A stretch of 64,000 bases of DNA from Armatimonadetes bacterium 55-13 (GCA_001898035.1 MKRX01000006.1:310436-374435), one strand, 5' to 3'. Counted from the first letter of the stretch, positions 40,918 to 50,186 are shown. The notes: generated by a model from the letters alone, not told the origin. Numbers and translations: made by a program.

Positions 40918-42177
40918 CTAGCGCTGCCGCAAAGCCTCGTCTGCAATCGCTCGTGCATACCGAGCGCTGGCGCCCAAGCTAGCATCGACCAACGCTTTCG
41001 CCGCATCCGACATCTTTTGCCGACGCTCCGCGTCGCCAAGCAAAGACTGGAGGGTTGCAGCCAATTGATCGGGATCTGAGCAGACCACGGTTGCTCCCGC
41101 ATGAAGGGCGCTCTCCGCCGCATCCCGAAAGTTCTGCATGTGAGGGCCATGAATCACCGGTTTCCCGTGCGCCAGTGGCTGAATCAGATTCTGTCCGCCA
41201 AGATTGCTAAAACCTCCGCCGATGACCACCAAGTCCGCAACCGAATAGACCTTGGAAAGCTCGCCGTACGTATCGAGCAACAAGTAGGGACCGTTCTCTT
41301 TTTTCGAACGCAGAGCTACCGTGCCAAACCGCTTTTCGACGTTCTTCGCTAAATCCGGGATGGATTCCATATGCCGGGGCGCATGTACAACTTGAATCCT
41401 GTCCAATCCAACTTTTTCGACCGCATCCAAAACAAAGTTCTCTTCCTCCGCGCCTCGAGTCGACCCGATCACGAGGATGGGTTTCCCTTCCACCAACCCC
41501 AATTCTTTTCGCCATTGGGCGGGATCGGCATCTAATCCCTCGACCGCTTGGTCGAACTTACAGTTTCCCAAGACCTCGACGTTCTGTGCCCCAAGCTCCC
41601 GAATGCGATCGGCGTCTACCTTTGTCTGCATGAGAGCCCGATTCAAAAACTTTAAGAGGGGCCGGTAGAAAAACCCGATCTTCTTCGACCTTGGAAACGA
41701 TCGATCGCTAATCCGCCCGTTGATCAAAAGCGTTCGAGCCTCGAACGTCTCCGCCGCCCACAAGAAGTTAAACCAAAGTTCGGTCTCCATCACGGCGATC
41801 ACACTGGGGCGCACCCGTTGCATCGCGGCTAGTTGAAACCTCGCAACATCGATCGGAAAGTAAACCAAGTGATCGTAAAGGTCCGATGCCTTTTGACGAG
41901 CGGTTTGGTGTCCGCTACTCGTCGTCACGCTCAGGACGATCTCATAGTCTGGAAGCAGTTTTTTGACCTCTCGAAGAATCGGCATGGATGCGACGACTTC
42001 CCCGACTGAAACGGCATGAACCCAAACCCTCTTGCCGTCCTTACGGGTCGGCAGTTGGTACATCCCCTGTCGCTCCTTCCAATCCGGCTGCTCTCCTCGT
42101 TTCCAGGCGCGCCACCACATCCAAGGGGCCCAAATCGGGGCGAAGAGGATGATGAGGATGTTGTAGAGCCAGTACAT
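40918..42177 (-). CDS. waaA: 3-deoxy-D-manno-octulosonic acid transferase
   Basis: Transfers Kdo to lipid A at the inner membrane, so its presence implies an LPS-type outer membrane. At 419 aa it has the family features: an N-terminal anchor (LYNILIILFAPIWAPWMW), then the GT30 donor-independent domain with RVWVHAVSVGEVVASMPIL and the ETELWFNFLWAAE acceptor region, and the CMP-Kdo side GSTRGAEEENFVLDAVEKV and IGGGFSNLGGQNLIQPLAHG. The ATG begins directly after the stop of the decayed four-helix-bundle ORF (TAGATG). Confidence 0.95.
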   Translation of the reverse strand: MYWLYNILIILFAPIWAPWMWWRAWKRGEQPDWKERQGMYQLPTRKDGKRVWVHAVSVGEVVASMPILREVKKLLPDYEIVLSVTTSSGHQTARQKASDLYDHLVYFPIDVARFQLAAMQRVRPSVIAVMETELWFNFLWAAETFEARTLLINGRISDRSFPRSKKIGFFYRPLLKFLNRALMQTKVDADRIRELGAQNVEVLGNCKFDQAVEGLDADPAQWRKELGLVEGKPILVIGSTRGAEEENFVLDAVEKVGLDRIQVVHAPRHMESIPDLAKNVEKRFGTVALRSKKENGPYLLLDTYGELSKVYSVADLVVIGGGFSNLGGQNLIQPLAHGKPVIHGPHMQNFRDAAESALHAGATVVCSDPDQLAATLQSLLGDAERRQKMSDAAKALVDASLGASARYARAIADEALRQR

Positions 42178-42576
42178 CTAGGCTTTCGCCTCGATTTTAG
42201 ATTCCTCGCTTCCTCGGTTCCTCGGTTGAGTCTCTGATCTCAGGGTTTGGATACTCGCCACGCACAATCCTACGATTCGATTTGCTCGAAAGTGAAGGTC
42301 CCGGATCGATTCGGGACTCGTAACGCCACATTTGGCCGCCAACTCAAGCCAAGACTGACTCTCGTCCGCTTCTTCAAGCACGATGTTGAGTTTGTTCGCC
42401 ATGCCTTTCGCTCTTAGCCCGACATGCAGCTCAGTAATTCGCTCCAACCGAAGCCCCTACTCGACTAAGCTGGTTGCGATCACCACGGCCGGCCGGGTTT
42501 GAGGCAACGTAGAGCAAAAAAGTAAAACGTCTCTCGCAAAGTCCCTGGTTAGATGCTTGAATTCTCTTTCTGTCAT
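42178..42576 (-). pseudogene. Decayed four-helix-bundle (S23-type) protein gene
   Basis: The N-terminal piece MTEREFKHLTRDFARDVLLF (from 42576) and the C-terminal piece ANKLNIVLEEADESQSWLEL (to 42178) are the ends of one four-helix-bundle protein of the S23/avd-like family. Between them the family sequence appears in a different frame: RVGASVGANY, then TGA (42433-42431), then AACRAKSE. So one frameshift near 42461, a nonsense codon at 42433-42431 and a second compensating frameshift near 42400 are needed to rebuild the gene. It is not functional as it stands. Its stop touches the waaA start codon. Confidence 0.8.
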
Positions 42577-42592
42577 TTCCAAAACGAGGAAC

Positions 42593-43489
42593 CTAAGATC
42601 CAGTAAATGCTTTACCCGTAACCAACTCATACGCCGCCACATACTTTGCCCGAGTATTGGCTACCACTTCCGGCGGAAGGAGCGGACCGGGAGGTTGTTT
42701 GTTCCAGTTCAGGGTTTCGAGAAAATCACGGACGTACTGCTTGTCGTAGCTCGGCTGAGCGTGTCCCGGTTCGTATTTGGAGGCATCCCAGTAGCGGGAA
42801 GAATCGGGAGTGAGCGCCTCGTCGATGAGAATGATCCCGTCGGGCGTCTCTCCGAACTCGAACTTGGTGTCGGCGAGGATCAGCCCTTTGGTGGCCGCAT
42901 GTTCAACCGCCTTCGCATAAAGCTCAAGGGTCCAACGCTGCACCAACTCTGCCGTCTCTCGACCAACGCGGTTACTGGCTTCGGCGAAACTGATATTTTC
43001 GTCGTGTCCCTGCTCGGCCTTCGTCGCGGGTGTGAAGATCGGCTCGGGGAGTTTGGAGCTATCCACCAAGCCATCGGGAAGGGTCAGCCCATGAACGGAG
43101 GAACCTTGGACGCGGTACTCCTTAAATAGAGAACCTGAAATATAGCCGCGCGCCACACATTCGATCGACAGAGGTTTCGCTTTCTTGGCCAGGGTCGTCC
43201 GGCCCTTGATCTCTGGCTGCGGTTGATTGAGTCGCTGCGCGATCACATCGTCATCAACCGATAGCACATGATTCGGGCATACATCCTTCAAGTATTCAAA
43301 CCAGAAGGCGCTCATCTGGTTGAGGATCACTCCTTTGTCGGGGATTCCGTTTGCCATGACGACATCGAACGCCGAGATTCGATCGGTCGCGACAATGAGC
43401 ATTTCGTCGCCAAGGTCATAAACTTCGCGAACCTTGCCAACCCTCGCCGGGGGCAAGCCAAAAAGTGCGGTTTGAAGGAGCTCGGCCAT
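42593..43489 (-). CDS. purC: Phosphoribosylaminoimidazole-succinocarboxamide synthase
   Basis: SAICAR synthase of de novo purine synthesis. At 298 aa from the ATG at 43489. It belongs to the longer type: GKVREVYDLGDEMLIVATDR, then RISAFDVVMANGIPDKG, IECVARGYISGSLFKEY and IFTPATKAEQGHDENIS, with the ATP/magnesium region LILADTKFEFGETPDG and IDEALTPDSSRYWDA. The frame is open to 43519 but MSRGSAILPV is not conserved. CATACT lies 7 nt before the ATG. No other purine genes adjoin it. Confidence 0.96.
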   Translation of the reverse strand: MAELLQTALFGLPPARVGKVREVYDLGDEMLIVATDRISAFDVVMANGIPDKGVILNQMSAFWFEYLKDVCPNHVLSVDDDVIAQRLNQPQPEIKGRTTLAKKAKPLSIECVARGYISGSLFKEYRVQGSSVHGLTLPDGLVDSSKLPEPIFTPATKAEQGHDENISFAEASNRVGRETAELVQRWTLELYAKAVEHAATKGLILADTKFEFGETPDGIILIDEALTPDSSRYWDASKYEPGHAQPSYDKQYVRDFLETLNWNKQPPGPLLPPEVVANTRAKYVAAYELVTGKAFTGS

Positions 43490-43529
43490 TACTGGAAGTA
43501 TGGCAGAGCCCCGCGACATAGGCGCGAGT

Positions 43530-44582
43530 CTACGCGGCGCGAGAGTCTAACAACTCATCACTGATAAGGGTGAGGAGCGCACTCACGATCTTCGGATCGA
43601 ACTGAGTGCCACTGCAACGAACGATTTCTGAAAGGGCGTCCCGAGCCGAAAATGCTTTCTTGTAGACCCTTTCGCTCGTCAAGGCATCATATACGTCGGC
43701 CACCGAGACGACCCGCCCGGCAAGAGGAATCGCTTCTCCTGAAAGACCTGCGGGATACCCGGTTCCATCCCATCTTTCGTGGTGAGTCAGAGCAATTTCC
43801 TGCGCTTTTTGAAGAAGTGGCGATTTGCTGTTCGCCAACAGACGCCCCCCAATTTCTGGGTGCTTGCGGATCACATCCATCTCCTCGGGGGAAAGAGGAC
43901 CATGCTTCAAGAGGATGGAGTCCGGAATGGCCACCTTGCCTAAATCGTGAAGAAGCGCTCCGTAGCGAATCAGGCTCACTTCGTCCTGGGGCAAACCCAA
44001 GTGAGTCGCCAACCGCCCAGACATATCGCTTACCCGTTTCGTGTGCTCACCGGTGTCGTCGTCTCGATACTCAGCGGTCATGGCAAGTCGGGCCAATATC
44101 TCGACGTGAGCTTCTTGAAGTTCCCGAGTTCGCTCCTGGACTCGGCGCTCCAATTCCTCGCGCTGAGTGTGCTCGTTTTGATACAGAAAACGCAGCTGGA
44201 GGAAATTCTTGACTCGAAGGCAAATCTCCAGCAAGTCGCCCGGCTTGGTTAAGAAATCGGTGGCTCCGGAGTTCAGCGCTCGTCGTTTGGCTTCGCTAGT
44301 CGTATCAGCGGTGAAGACCAAGATTGGAAAGAAGTCCTCACGCTCGTTTCGCAGCAGTTCGAGCGCCTGAAATCCGTCGAGGCGAGGCATGTGAAGGTCC
44401 AGCAGGACAAGATCCGGCTGACGCTCGCGACAGAAGTCAATGGCTTCTTCTCCATTCTTCGCTTCGTGCAGATTCGTATAGCCAGCCGACTCAAGCGCTT
44501 TGCGGAGAAAGAGCAGATTTGCATCCGCGTCATCCACCATTAAGATCAGCGAGTCAAGGTGTTCACTTGCCTTATGCAGCAT
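43530..44582 (-). CDS. Response regulator with HD-GYP domain
   Basis: A 350-aa protein (ATG at 44582, with GAGGTG 5 nt upstream). The receiver domain (about 10-130) keeps D17-D18, the phospho-acceptor D62 (LVLLDLHMPRLDG) and K113. A coiled-coil (TQREELERRVQERTRELQEA, about 140-160) links it to an HD-GYP domain with H212-D213 (LLHDLGKVAIPD), HPEIGG and HHERWDGTGYP (267-277), a complete c-di-GMP phosphodiesterase active site. It overlaps the upstream hybrid kinase gene by 11 nt, so it is probably its output partner, turning over c-di-GMP on phosphorylation. Confidence 0.93.
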   Translation of the reverse strand: MLHKASEHLDSLILMVDDADANLLFLRKALESAGYTNLHEAKNGEEAIDFCRERQPDLVLLDLHMPRLDGFQALELLRNEREDFFPILVFTADTTSEAKRRALNSGATDFLTKPGDLLEICLRVKNFLQLRFLYQNEHTQREELERRVQERTRELQEAHVEILARLAMTAEYRDDDTGEHTKRVSDMSGRLATHLGLPQDEVSLIRYGALLHDLGKVAIPDSILLKHGPLSPEEMDVIRKHPEIGGRLLANSKSPLLQKAQEIALTHHERWDGTGYPAGLSGEAIPLAGRVVSVADVYDALTSERVYKKAFSARDALSEIVRCSGTQFDPKIVSALLTLISDELLDSRAA

Positions 44583-47115
44583 GTGGCACCTCTTCACCGA
44601 GTGTGGCCGCAATGCACTGCACAAGGTCTCGAATGTCGAAGGGCTTGGTCATATAGCCGTTGGCCCCAGTTGCCATTAGGGCCTCGACCCGGCTTGGAGT
44701 CGCATCCGCGCTAACCACCAAAACCGGGATCCCTCCCAACTCTGCCGATCCTCTTATTCTCATCAAAGCTTCCGCTCCAGGAGCGTCGGGAAGATCGAGA
44801 TCCAGCAGAATGAGATCTGGGTAGCTTAGCAGCGCCTTTGTTAAACCGTCCTTGACCGTTCCTGCGACGTCGAGCGTCCAATCCGAACGGGCGGCAAACA
44901 CCTGTTGCAAGAGCGAGACGTTTGAGGGATTGTCTTCTATATAGAGCACGCGTCGGGTCCCTCCCGTCGCCTCCAAAGCCGGATTGGCCAATATCGGTAT
45001 TGCCTCTGTTGCCATTTCGCCTCGCTTCAATTCAAGAAAGAAGGTGCTTCCAACGCCTAACTCGGATTCGAACCACATGGCTCCTCCCATTGCTTCGGCC
45101 AGGTTTTTTGAAAGCGTGAGTCCAAGCCCCGTTCCTTCCACCGTCGCCCGTTGCTCCACCCCCAACCGATCAAAAGGCATAAAGACTCGGTCTGCCATTT
45201 CAGCGCCAATACCCATTCCCGAATCCCGGACCCAAATTCTGATCGTGTCGTCTTGGCAAGCGCCTCCGACTTGAACCTTGCCTCCGTCCACGTTGTACTT
45301 GATTCCGTTGGAAGCGAGATTGATCAAAATCTGGAGCAAACGTTGTCGGTCCGCTTCCGCCCAAAGGCTTTGTAAAGTGGACACGTCAACTTGGAGCGAA
45401 ACTTTCTGCAAATCTGCGAGAGGCGCGACGAGGGACATGGCTTCCTGAACAACCTCTCCCACCAAAACGGCTTCCTTTGAGATTGTCATGGTCCCGGACT
45501 CGATTCGACTGATATCCAAAATCTCATTGATCAGTCCCAGCAAGTGCTTTCCTCCCCTCAATATCTGAACGACGCAATCTTTCTGCTGGTCCGTGGGGTC
45601 GTACATTTCGAGAAGTTGAGCGAATCCCAAGATCGAGTTCAGAGGAGTTCGTAGCTCGTGACTCATCCGGGAGAGAAATTGATTCTTGGCTTGATTCGCT
45701 CGTTCGGCTCGATCTCTCTCCGCTTGCGCCGCCTCTGCCTTCTTACGCTCGGTGACATCTCGGGCGTGCGCCAGAACACAAGGTGTCCCACCTATCTCGA
45801 TCTGGCTGATTTTCACCTCGACCGGAAATTCGCTGCCATCCTTTCTTCGGTGAATGCCGTCGATCGTGTAAGCGTGACCAGGTTTCATCTGTGTCCACTG
45901 TTCTCGCAGCCACTCCGGATCAAAATTGGCCTCAATCTCAACGACATTGAGAGCCAAAAGCTCGTCGTGTTGGTATCCCAGACTTTCGCAGCCATGCTGA
46001 TTCGCATAAAGAATGTGACCGGACGTGTCGTGAAGGAAGATGGCGTCCACCGCGTTTTCGGCAAACGCGCGGAATCGCTCTTCGCTCTCTCGGATCGCTC
46101 GTTCCGCCAGTTTCTCCGCGCTCAGATCCCGAATGAAACTTGTAAACGAAAGTTCGCCCTCCAAGAAGACCGCAGAGGCCGCAATTTCAACATAGATTTC
46201 CTCGCCCGACTTTTTGATTGCCTTTGCTTCGAAGTGACATCCTCGGCAAGGTCCCTCATCCTGAGCGATAAGGGCGGTAATTTGTTCTTCAAAATCGCTC
46301 TTCGCCAGTTGAGGCAAAATTGTCTCAGCCAGAGATCGCCCGATCGCTTCATCTGCGGACCAACCCAGCACCGCTTCCGCTTGACCATCCCACCCGGTGA
46401 CGATGCCGCTGGCATCCGTGGTAACGATGGCGCTCAATGCCGCCGTCAGAATAGCGCGCTGTCGGGCCTCGCTCTTGGCTAAAGAATCCAGAGCGCGCTG
46501 GGTTTTCGCCTTGGCTTCCAGCGCTTTGCACGTCGCTTTGTGCAATTCCTCCGCATGCTTCTCCATCATCGCGGTTTGGGTTTCTAGCCAAAGGTTGGTT
46601 CTTCGACTCTCCAACTGGCAAACCACCTGCCGCGCAATTCTTCGTAGGGCATCCAATTGTCCTTCGGAGAGCTTTCTGGGTTTGACGTCCTTGATACAGA
46701 GGGCTCCAATCGCGGCGCCGTTCGTGGCGACCAACGGGGCGCCGGCATAGAAGCGAATCTTAGGTCCGTCCGTTACCAGTGGGCTATCTTTAAATCGATC
46801 ATCGCGCGCGGCGTCGGGAACGATGAGAAGATCGTCGGTCTGGATCGTGTGTTGGCAGAAAGAGATGTTGCGGGGGGTTTCCGAAACATCCAATCCCACT
46901 TGCGCCTTAAACCACTGTCGGTCTTGGTCGATCAGACTGATCGCCGAAATAGGGGTATTGCATATGTAGGAGGCGAGGGCAACGAGATCATCGAATTCCT
47001 GCTCAGGCACAGTGTCCAGAATTCCATACCCTTCGAGGGTCTCTTGACGAACCCTTTCGTCGACTCTACCGTTTAACCGCATGCCACCCATTGGAACCTT
47101 TCCAATAGATGACAT
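44572..47115 (-). CDS. Hybrid sensor histidine kinase (GAF-PAS-PAS-HisKA-HATPase-REC)
   Basis: An 847-aa soluble kinase without membrane segments. Domain order: GAF (about 35-170, VALASYICNTPISAISLIDQ), coiled-coil (about 175-215), PAS (about 220-335), PAS/PAC (about 345-460, SEERFRAFAENAVDAIFLHD), HisKA with H486 in FLSRMSHELRTPLNS, HATPase (about 590-705: N-box NLASNGIKYN; GTGLGLTLSKNLAEAMGG), and a C-terminal receiver (about 720-845, phospho-acceptor in LILLDLDLPDAPG). The chosen ATG is 47115; an alternative ATG at 47091 has a better ribosome-binding site (GGAAAGG). It is followed by the HD-GYP regulator in an overlapping frame. Confidence 0.92.
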   Translation of the reverse strand: MSSIGKVPMGGMRLNGRVDERVRQETLEGYGILDTVPEQEFDDLVALASYICNTPISAISLIDQDRQWFKAQVGLDVSETPRNISFCQHTIQTDDLLIVPDAARDDRFKDSPLVTDGPKIRFYAGAPLVATNGAAIGALCIKDVKPRKLSEGQLDALRRIARQVVCQLESRRTNLWLETQTAMMEKHAEELHKATCKALEAKAKTQRALDSLAKSEARQRAILTAALSAIVTTDASGIVTGWDGQAEAVLGWSADEAIGRSLAETILPQLAKSDFEEQITALIAQDEGPCRGCHFEAKAIKKSGEEIYVEIAASAVFLEGELSFTSFIRDLSAEKLAERAIRESEERFRAFAENAVDAIFLHDTSGHILYANQHGCESLGYQHDELLALNVVEIEANFDPEWLREQWTQMKPGHAYTIDGIHRRKDGSEFPVEVKISQIEIGGTPCVLAHARDVTERKKAEAAQAERDRAERANQAKNQFLSRMSHELRTPLNSILGFAQLLEMYDPTDQQKDCVVQILRGGKHLLGLINEILDISRIESGTMTISKEAVLVGEVVQEAMSLVAPLADLQKVSLQVDVSTLQSLWAEADRQRLLQILINLASNGIKYNVDGGKVQVGGACQDDTIRIWVRDSGMGIGAEMADRVFMPFDRLGVEQRATVEGTGLGLTLSKNLAEAMGGAMWFESELGVGSTFFLELKRGEMATEAIPILANPALEATGGTRRVLYIEDNPSNVSLLQQVFAARSDWTLDVAGTVKDGLTKALLSYPDLILLDLDLPDAPGAEALMRIRGSAELGGIPVLVVSADATPSRVEALMATGANGYMTKPFDIRDLVQCIAATLGEEVPHAA

Positions 47116-47193
47116 TGGCTATTTCGTTTAGCTTTGCGAACGAAATATAACTATTGCTACCATTGGCGCAATTAGTACTTTCGGACAGACGGT

Positions 47194-47706
47194 CTATTTC
47201 ATGAAAGGATACTCGGACCGCTTCTTGCGCAAGATGCTCTCATACTTGGAGATCTGATCCTCAATTTCCGCTGGATGCTGCTCAGCATAAACCAGAGCCG
47301 CCGCAAGTTCCGATTTTGGCAACGAAGGAAACGTTTCCGTCAACCGCTCCACCGAGCCCAGTTTGCGGTACTCGCGGACAATCTCCCATACCGCCACGCT
47401 GCTCTCGGCAAGCTTTGCGATGCTGGAATCACGATCGACCACCACCGCCCAATCGTAATCTTCCTTGATCGTTCGCTTCCGAAACTCAAGGAGACGTCGA
47501 TCCACCTCATCGGTAGAAATCTTCAAAATTTCGGCGCATTTGTCAACGCTCAACTGCTCTTGGTCAACGGCGGCTATCGCCAGTTCTCCGAGCAACCCCG
47601 GATAGGAGTTCCAAAGGGTGTTGAGCATCGTTTCGACTCGTTCAGAGTCGACTTGCGCCAGTCGTAAGAGCTGGGTCAACTGCCAGCTTTCGTATCTTGT
47701 CCACAT
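47194..47706 (-). CDS. UPF0175-like / DUF433-like DNA-binding protein
   Basis: A 170-aa soluble protein. A stretch LAIAAVDQEQLSVDKCAEILK (about 42-62) followed by ISTDEVDRRLLEFRKR resembles the helix-turn-helix of UPF0175 antitoxins. The C-terminal part (about 105-150), VAVWEIVREYRKLGSVERLT then FPSLPKSELAAALVYAEQHP, matches the DUF433 pattern found in VapB-like proteins. Both are modules usually paired with PIN-type toxins, but no toxin gene is adjacent. Start ATG at 47706 with AGGTGG 6 nt upstream. Confidence 0.55.
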   Translation of the reverse strand: MWTRYESWQLTQLLRLAQVDSERVETMLNTLWNSYPGLLGELAIAAVDQEQLSVDKCAEILKISTDEVDRRLLEFRKRTIKEDYDWAVVVDRDSSIAKLAESSVAVWEIVREYRKLGSVERLTETFPSLPKSELAAALVYAEQHPAEIEDQISKYESILRKKRSEYPFMK

Positions 47707-47831
47707 GACTTGCCACCTGCGTTGGCTCAGGAGGGTCCACGAACGACGTTGGTCGCGACTCGAGCTTTTACTTTCCTAAATAAGTGCTTATCCGTTTTAC
47801 CGCACGTACAATTGAAGACGGGGTAGACCCC

Positions 47832-48722
47832 CTATTTCGCTTGTTTCGTGCGCGAAAACTCGCTAAAAATCCCAAGTTCGTTTAAGAACTCAAAAACCGA
47901 AACGCGATATTTCTCCGGTTGTTCCCATCGTCCCTCGGAGTGATCGCAGCCTTCAAACCATACCGCCTTTGCGCCCGGACCGAGCGCAAAAAGGTTTCTT
48001 TCCGCCTCTTTTGGGGACGCAAGCACATCTTTTGCGCCGTGCATGAGCAGAATCGGGCGGCCCTTCAGTTTTTCTAATGCCTCGCTGACATCGATCCGAA
48101 ATGGATTCGCACCCAGGAAGGGGCCACCCAAAATGACGGTAGGGCTCAGAAGGACGGAGAGCCACGGACCGCCCATGAACTTCCACCAGCCCAAGACCGC
48201 TTTGCTCAGTCGTCCATAGGCGCTGTCTAGCACCAAGCCATCGAGTAAGTCCGGTTCTTCACTCCAAGCTAACGCTCCCGCCACAGAACCCATACTGCTG
48301 CCGATCAGAATCACCTTCTTTCCCGGCATGCGCGATTTGGCATATCGAACAGCCGCTTTCACGTCATCCTTCTCATGCACGCCAAAGCTACATGTCCCAC
48401 CCTTAGACTTTCCATGTGCCCGAAAGTCGAACAATAGACTTGATATGCCCCGCTGCCACAGCATATAGCTAACCGAGGCCAACTCTCCTTTGCTCAGGAA
48501 ATAGCCGTGAGCTAGCACGACCACAGCCTCTGATTCCGGTGCATCGATCCACCAAGCACTCAGTTCGATCTTCTCGTTGACGCGAATGGCAACGTCCTCC
48601 TGGGGTGCGCCAAAGGCGCCCGGAGAGGTAATTGCGGGAGTGCGCATGGGTCGGGTGCTAAACACCAAAAGCCCAAGAATCAGTGCCAAATAAACCGCTG
48701 AGACGACAAGAACCCAGATCAA
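47832..48722 (-). CDS. Alpha/beta hydrolase with N-terminal membrane anchor
   Basis: A 296-aa hydrolase. One N-terminal anchor (IWVLVVSAVYLALILGLLVF) places the enzyme outside the inner membrane or on its surface. The hydrolase core shows the oxyanion-hole region VVLAHGYFLSKGE, the nucleophile elbow GSSMGSVAG, the acid in LMHGAKDVL and the base in FEGCDHSEG. The substrate is unknown. The start is TTG at 48722. Confidence 0.82.
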   Translation of the reverse strand: MIWVLVVSAVYLALILGLLVFSTRPMRTPAITSPGAFGAPQEDVAIRVNEKIELSAWWIDAPESEAVVVLAHGYFLSKGELASVSYMLWQRGISSLLFDFRAHGKSKGGTCSFGVHEKDDVKAAVRYAKSRMPGKKVILIGSSMGSVAGALAWSEEPDLLDGLVLDSAYGRLSKAVLGWWKFMGGPWLSVLLSPTVILGGPFLGANPFRIDVSEALEKLKGRPILLMHGAKDVLASPKEAERNLFALGPGAKAVWFEGCDHSEGRWEQPEKYRVSVFEFLNELGIFSEFSRTKQAK

Positions 48723-48786
48723 TAGAACCTACCTATTTCCCACACCTCGCGTTCGGGAGCGTTTTTAGCCGATAATAGTGCTTCCG

Positions 48787-49134
48787 ATGTTCGCGCTTAA
48801 CTTTTACTCCGATCTCTACGGGGACGTGCTTCGAAACAATCGTAAGACGGTCACCATCCGATTGGGAGACAAGTCTGATAAATATAAGACCGGAATGGTC
48901 GTTTGGATCACGGTTGGCCCACGATTTGGCCGCCGGCAAAAACTCTACTCCGCCATTCTCGACCGGGTCGAGGTGAAGAAGATTTCCGAACTCTCGCCCC
49001 GCGACATCGAACGAGAGAATCCCGAATTCCGGTCCACCGATGAGGTGCTGGACATGTTGTCTCGCATCTATGGCGACCTGATCACTCCCGAGCACCACGT
49101 AACGGTGATCTACTTCTCCCGAATCGACGACTAA
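48787..49134 (+). CDS. ASCH domain RNA-binding protein
   Basis: A 115-aa single-domain protein. MFALNFYSDLYGDVLRNNRK, TVTIRLGDKSDKYKTGMVVW and the closing VTVIYFSRI agree with the ASCH fold (a PUA-like RNA-binding barrel). The cleft residues NRKTVTIR and the GD motif at the barrel entrance are retained. Members in archaea and bacteria bind RNA or modified nucleosides; the target is unknown. I use the ATG at 48787. GATAAT at 48771-48776 is a possible -10 box 10 nt upstream. Confidence 0.7.
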   Translation: MFALNFYSDLYGDVLRNNRKTVTIRLGDKSDKYKTGMVVWITVGPRFGRRQKLYSAILDRVEVKKISELSPRDIERENPEFRSTDEVLDMLSRIYGDLITPEHHVTVIYFSRIDD

Positions 49135-49173
49135 GCGAAGTCCCTGCGCCGCCAAGCCCACGCCAAGTATCCT

Positions 49174-50136
49174 ATGGGAGCAATGACGTGGGCAAAGGCG
49201 CTGTTTCTGACCCTCGCGGCAGCGTGTCTGGTCCCCATCGTTCCACCGTGGGCTGCGCTTGTCGCAGGCACCGCACTCGCTCTATCGCTTGGGAATCCAT
49301 TCCCCAAGGAAAGCAAACAATACTCAAAGATCCTGCTTCAAGTCTGTGTGGTCCTTCTGGGGTTCAGCATGGATTTAAATACGGTGATTAAGGCCGGGAG
49401 CCAAGGAATTTTGTTCGCACTCGTCAGCATCAGCGGCGTGTTCTTGTTGGGTTGGGGTCTTCAAAAGGCCCTTAAACTGCGCCCCGTCGCGGGACTCTTA
49501 GTCTCAACTGGAACGGCCATCTGTGGTGGCTCCGCTATTGCCGCCATGAGTACCGTCGTGGACGCCGATCAAGAGGATGTCTCGGTCTCGGTTGGAACCG
49601 TATTCATTCTCAATGCGATCGCCCTCCTGATCTTTCCGCCACTTGGCCATGCGCTTGGATTGAATCAACACCAATTCGGCACTTGGGCCGGAATCGCAAT
49701 TCACGATGTCGCTTCGGTTGTCGGCGCGGGCAAGGCCTACGGCGCCGACGCGCTTGAAATCGCGACCGCCGTCAAACTCTCGCGTGTTCTGTATTTGATT
49801 CCGATCACCCTTGTGGCCGCCTGGTACGTCAACAAGTCTCGACAATCGCAATCGGGCGAAGAAGTCGCGAAAAGCAAGGCAGCGTTTCCCTGGTTTATCC
49901 TCGGCTTCATCCTCGCCTCGGTGCTTCGCAGCTATGTCCCCCAAGTCGCCGAAATTTCTCCTTACGCTAAGATGGTGGCAACGGCCGGTCTGGCCCTCGC
50001 GCTGTACTTAATCGGATCGGGAATCACGCGCAAGACCCTCAAGCAGGTGGGAGTCCGGCCCCTCGTTCAAGGCGTCGCGCTTTGGGCATTCATTTCGGTG
50101 GCCGCCCTTTTCGCCGTCTACCAACTGAAGCCTTAA
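49174..50136 (+). CDS. YeiH-family putative sulfate exporter
   Basis: A 320-aa membrane protein with about ten helices. Diagnostic stretches: LQVCVVLLGFSMDLNTVIKA, LVSTGTAICGGSAIAAMS and WAGIAIHDVASVVGAGKAYG, all typical of the UPF0324/YeiH family. Family members are annotated as putative sulfate exporters; the substrate is not experimentally secure in general. The ATG at 49174 is used; the in-frame ATG at 49183 is an alternative. The thyX reading frame begins inside the 3' end of this gene, but the true thyX start lies after it. Confidence 0.88.
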   Translation: MGAMTWAKALFLTLAAACLVPIVPPWAALVAGTALALSLGNPFPKESKQYSKILLQVCVVLLGFSMDLNTVIKAGSQGILFALVSISGVFLLGWGLQKALKLRPVAGLLVSTGTAICGGSAIAAMSTVVDADQEDVSVSVGTVFILNAIALLIFPPLGHALGLNQHQFGTWAGIAIHDVASVVGAGKAYGADALEIATAVKLSRVLYLIPITLVAAWYVNKSRQSQSGEEVAKSKAAFPWFILGFILASVLRSYVPQVAEISPYAKMVATAGLALALYLIGSGITRKTLKQVGVRPLVQGVALWAFISVAALFAVYQLKP

Positions 50137-50174
50137 TCTCCGCCATCGCGCCCCTTTCCGAACCCTTCCCTCGC

Positions 50175-50180
50175 CATAAT
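50175..50180 (+). promoter_or_regulatory. -10-like box of thyX (leaderless arrangement)
   Basis: CATAAT ends 6 nt before the thyX ATG (CAATCC in between, no Shine-Dalgarno sequence). No -35 hexamer recognised. Confidence 0.45.
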
Positions 50181-50186
50181 CAATCC

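Noticed and set aside
45658-46482. Plus-strand ORF of 274 aa antisense to the hybrid kinase
   Set aside because: The kinase domains on the other strand are continuous and well conserved; the antisense product has no recognisable domain.
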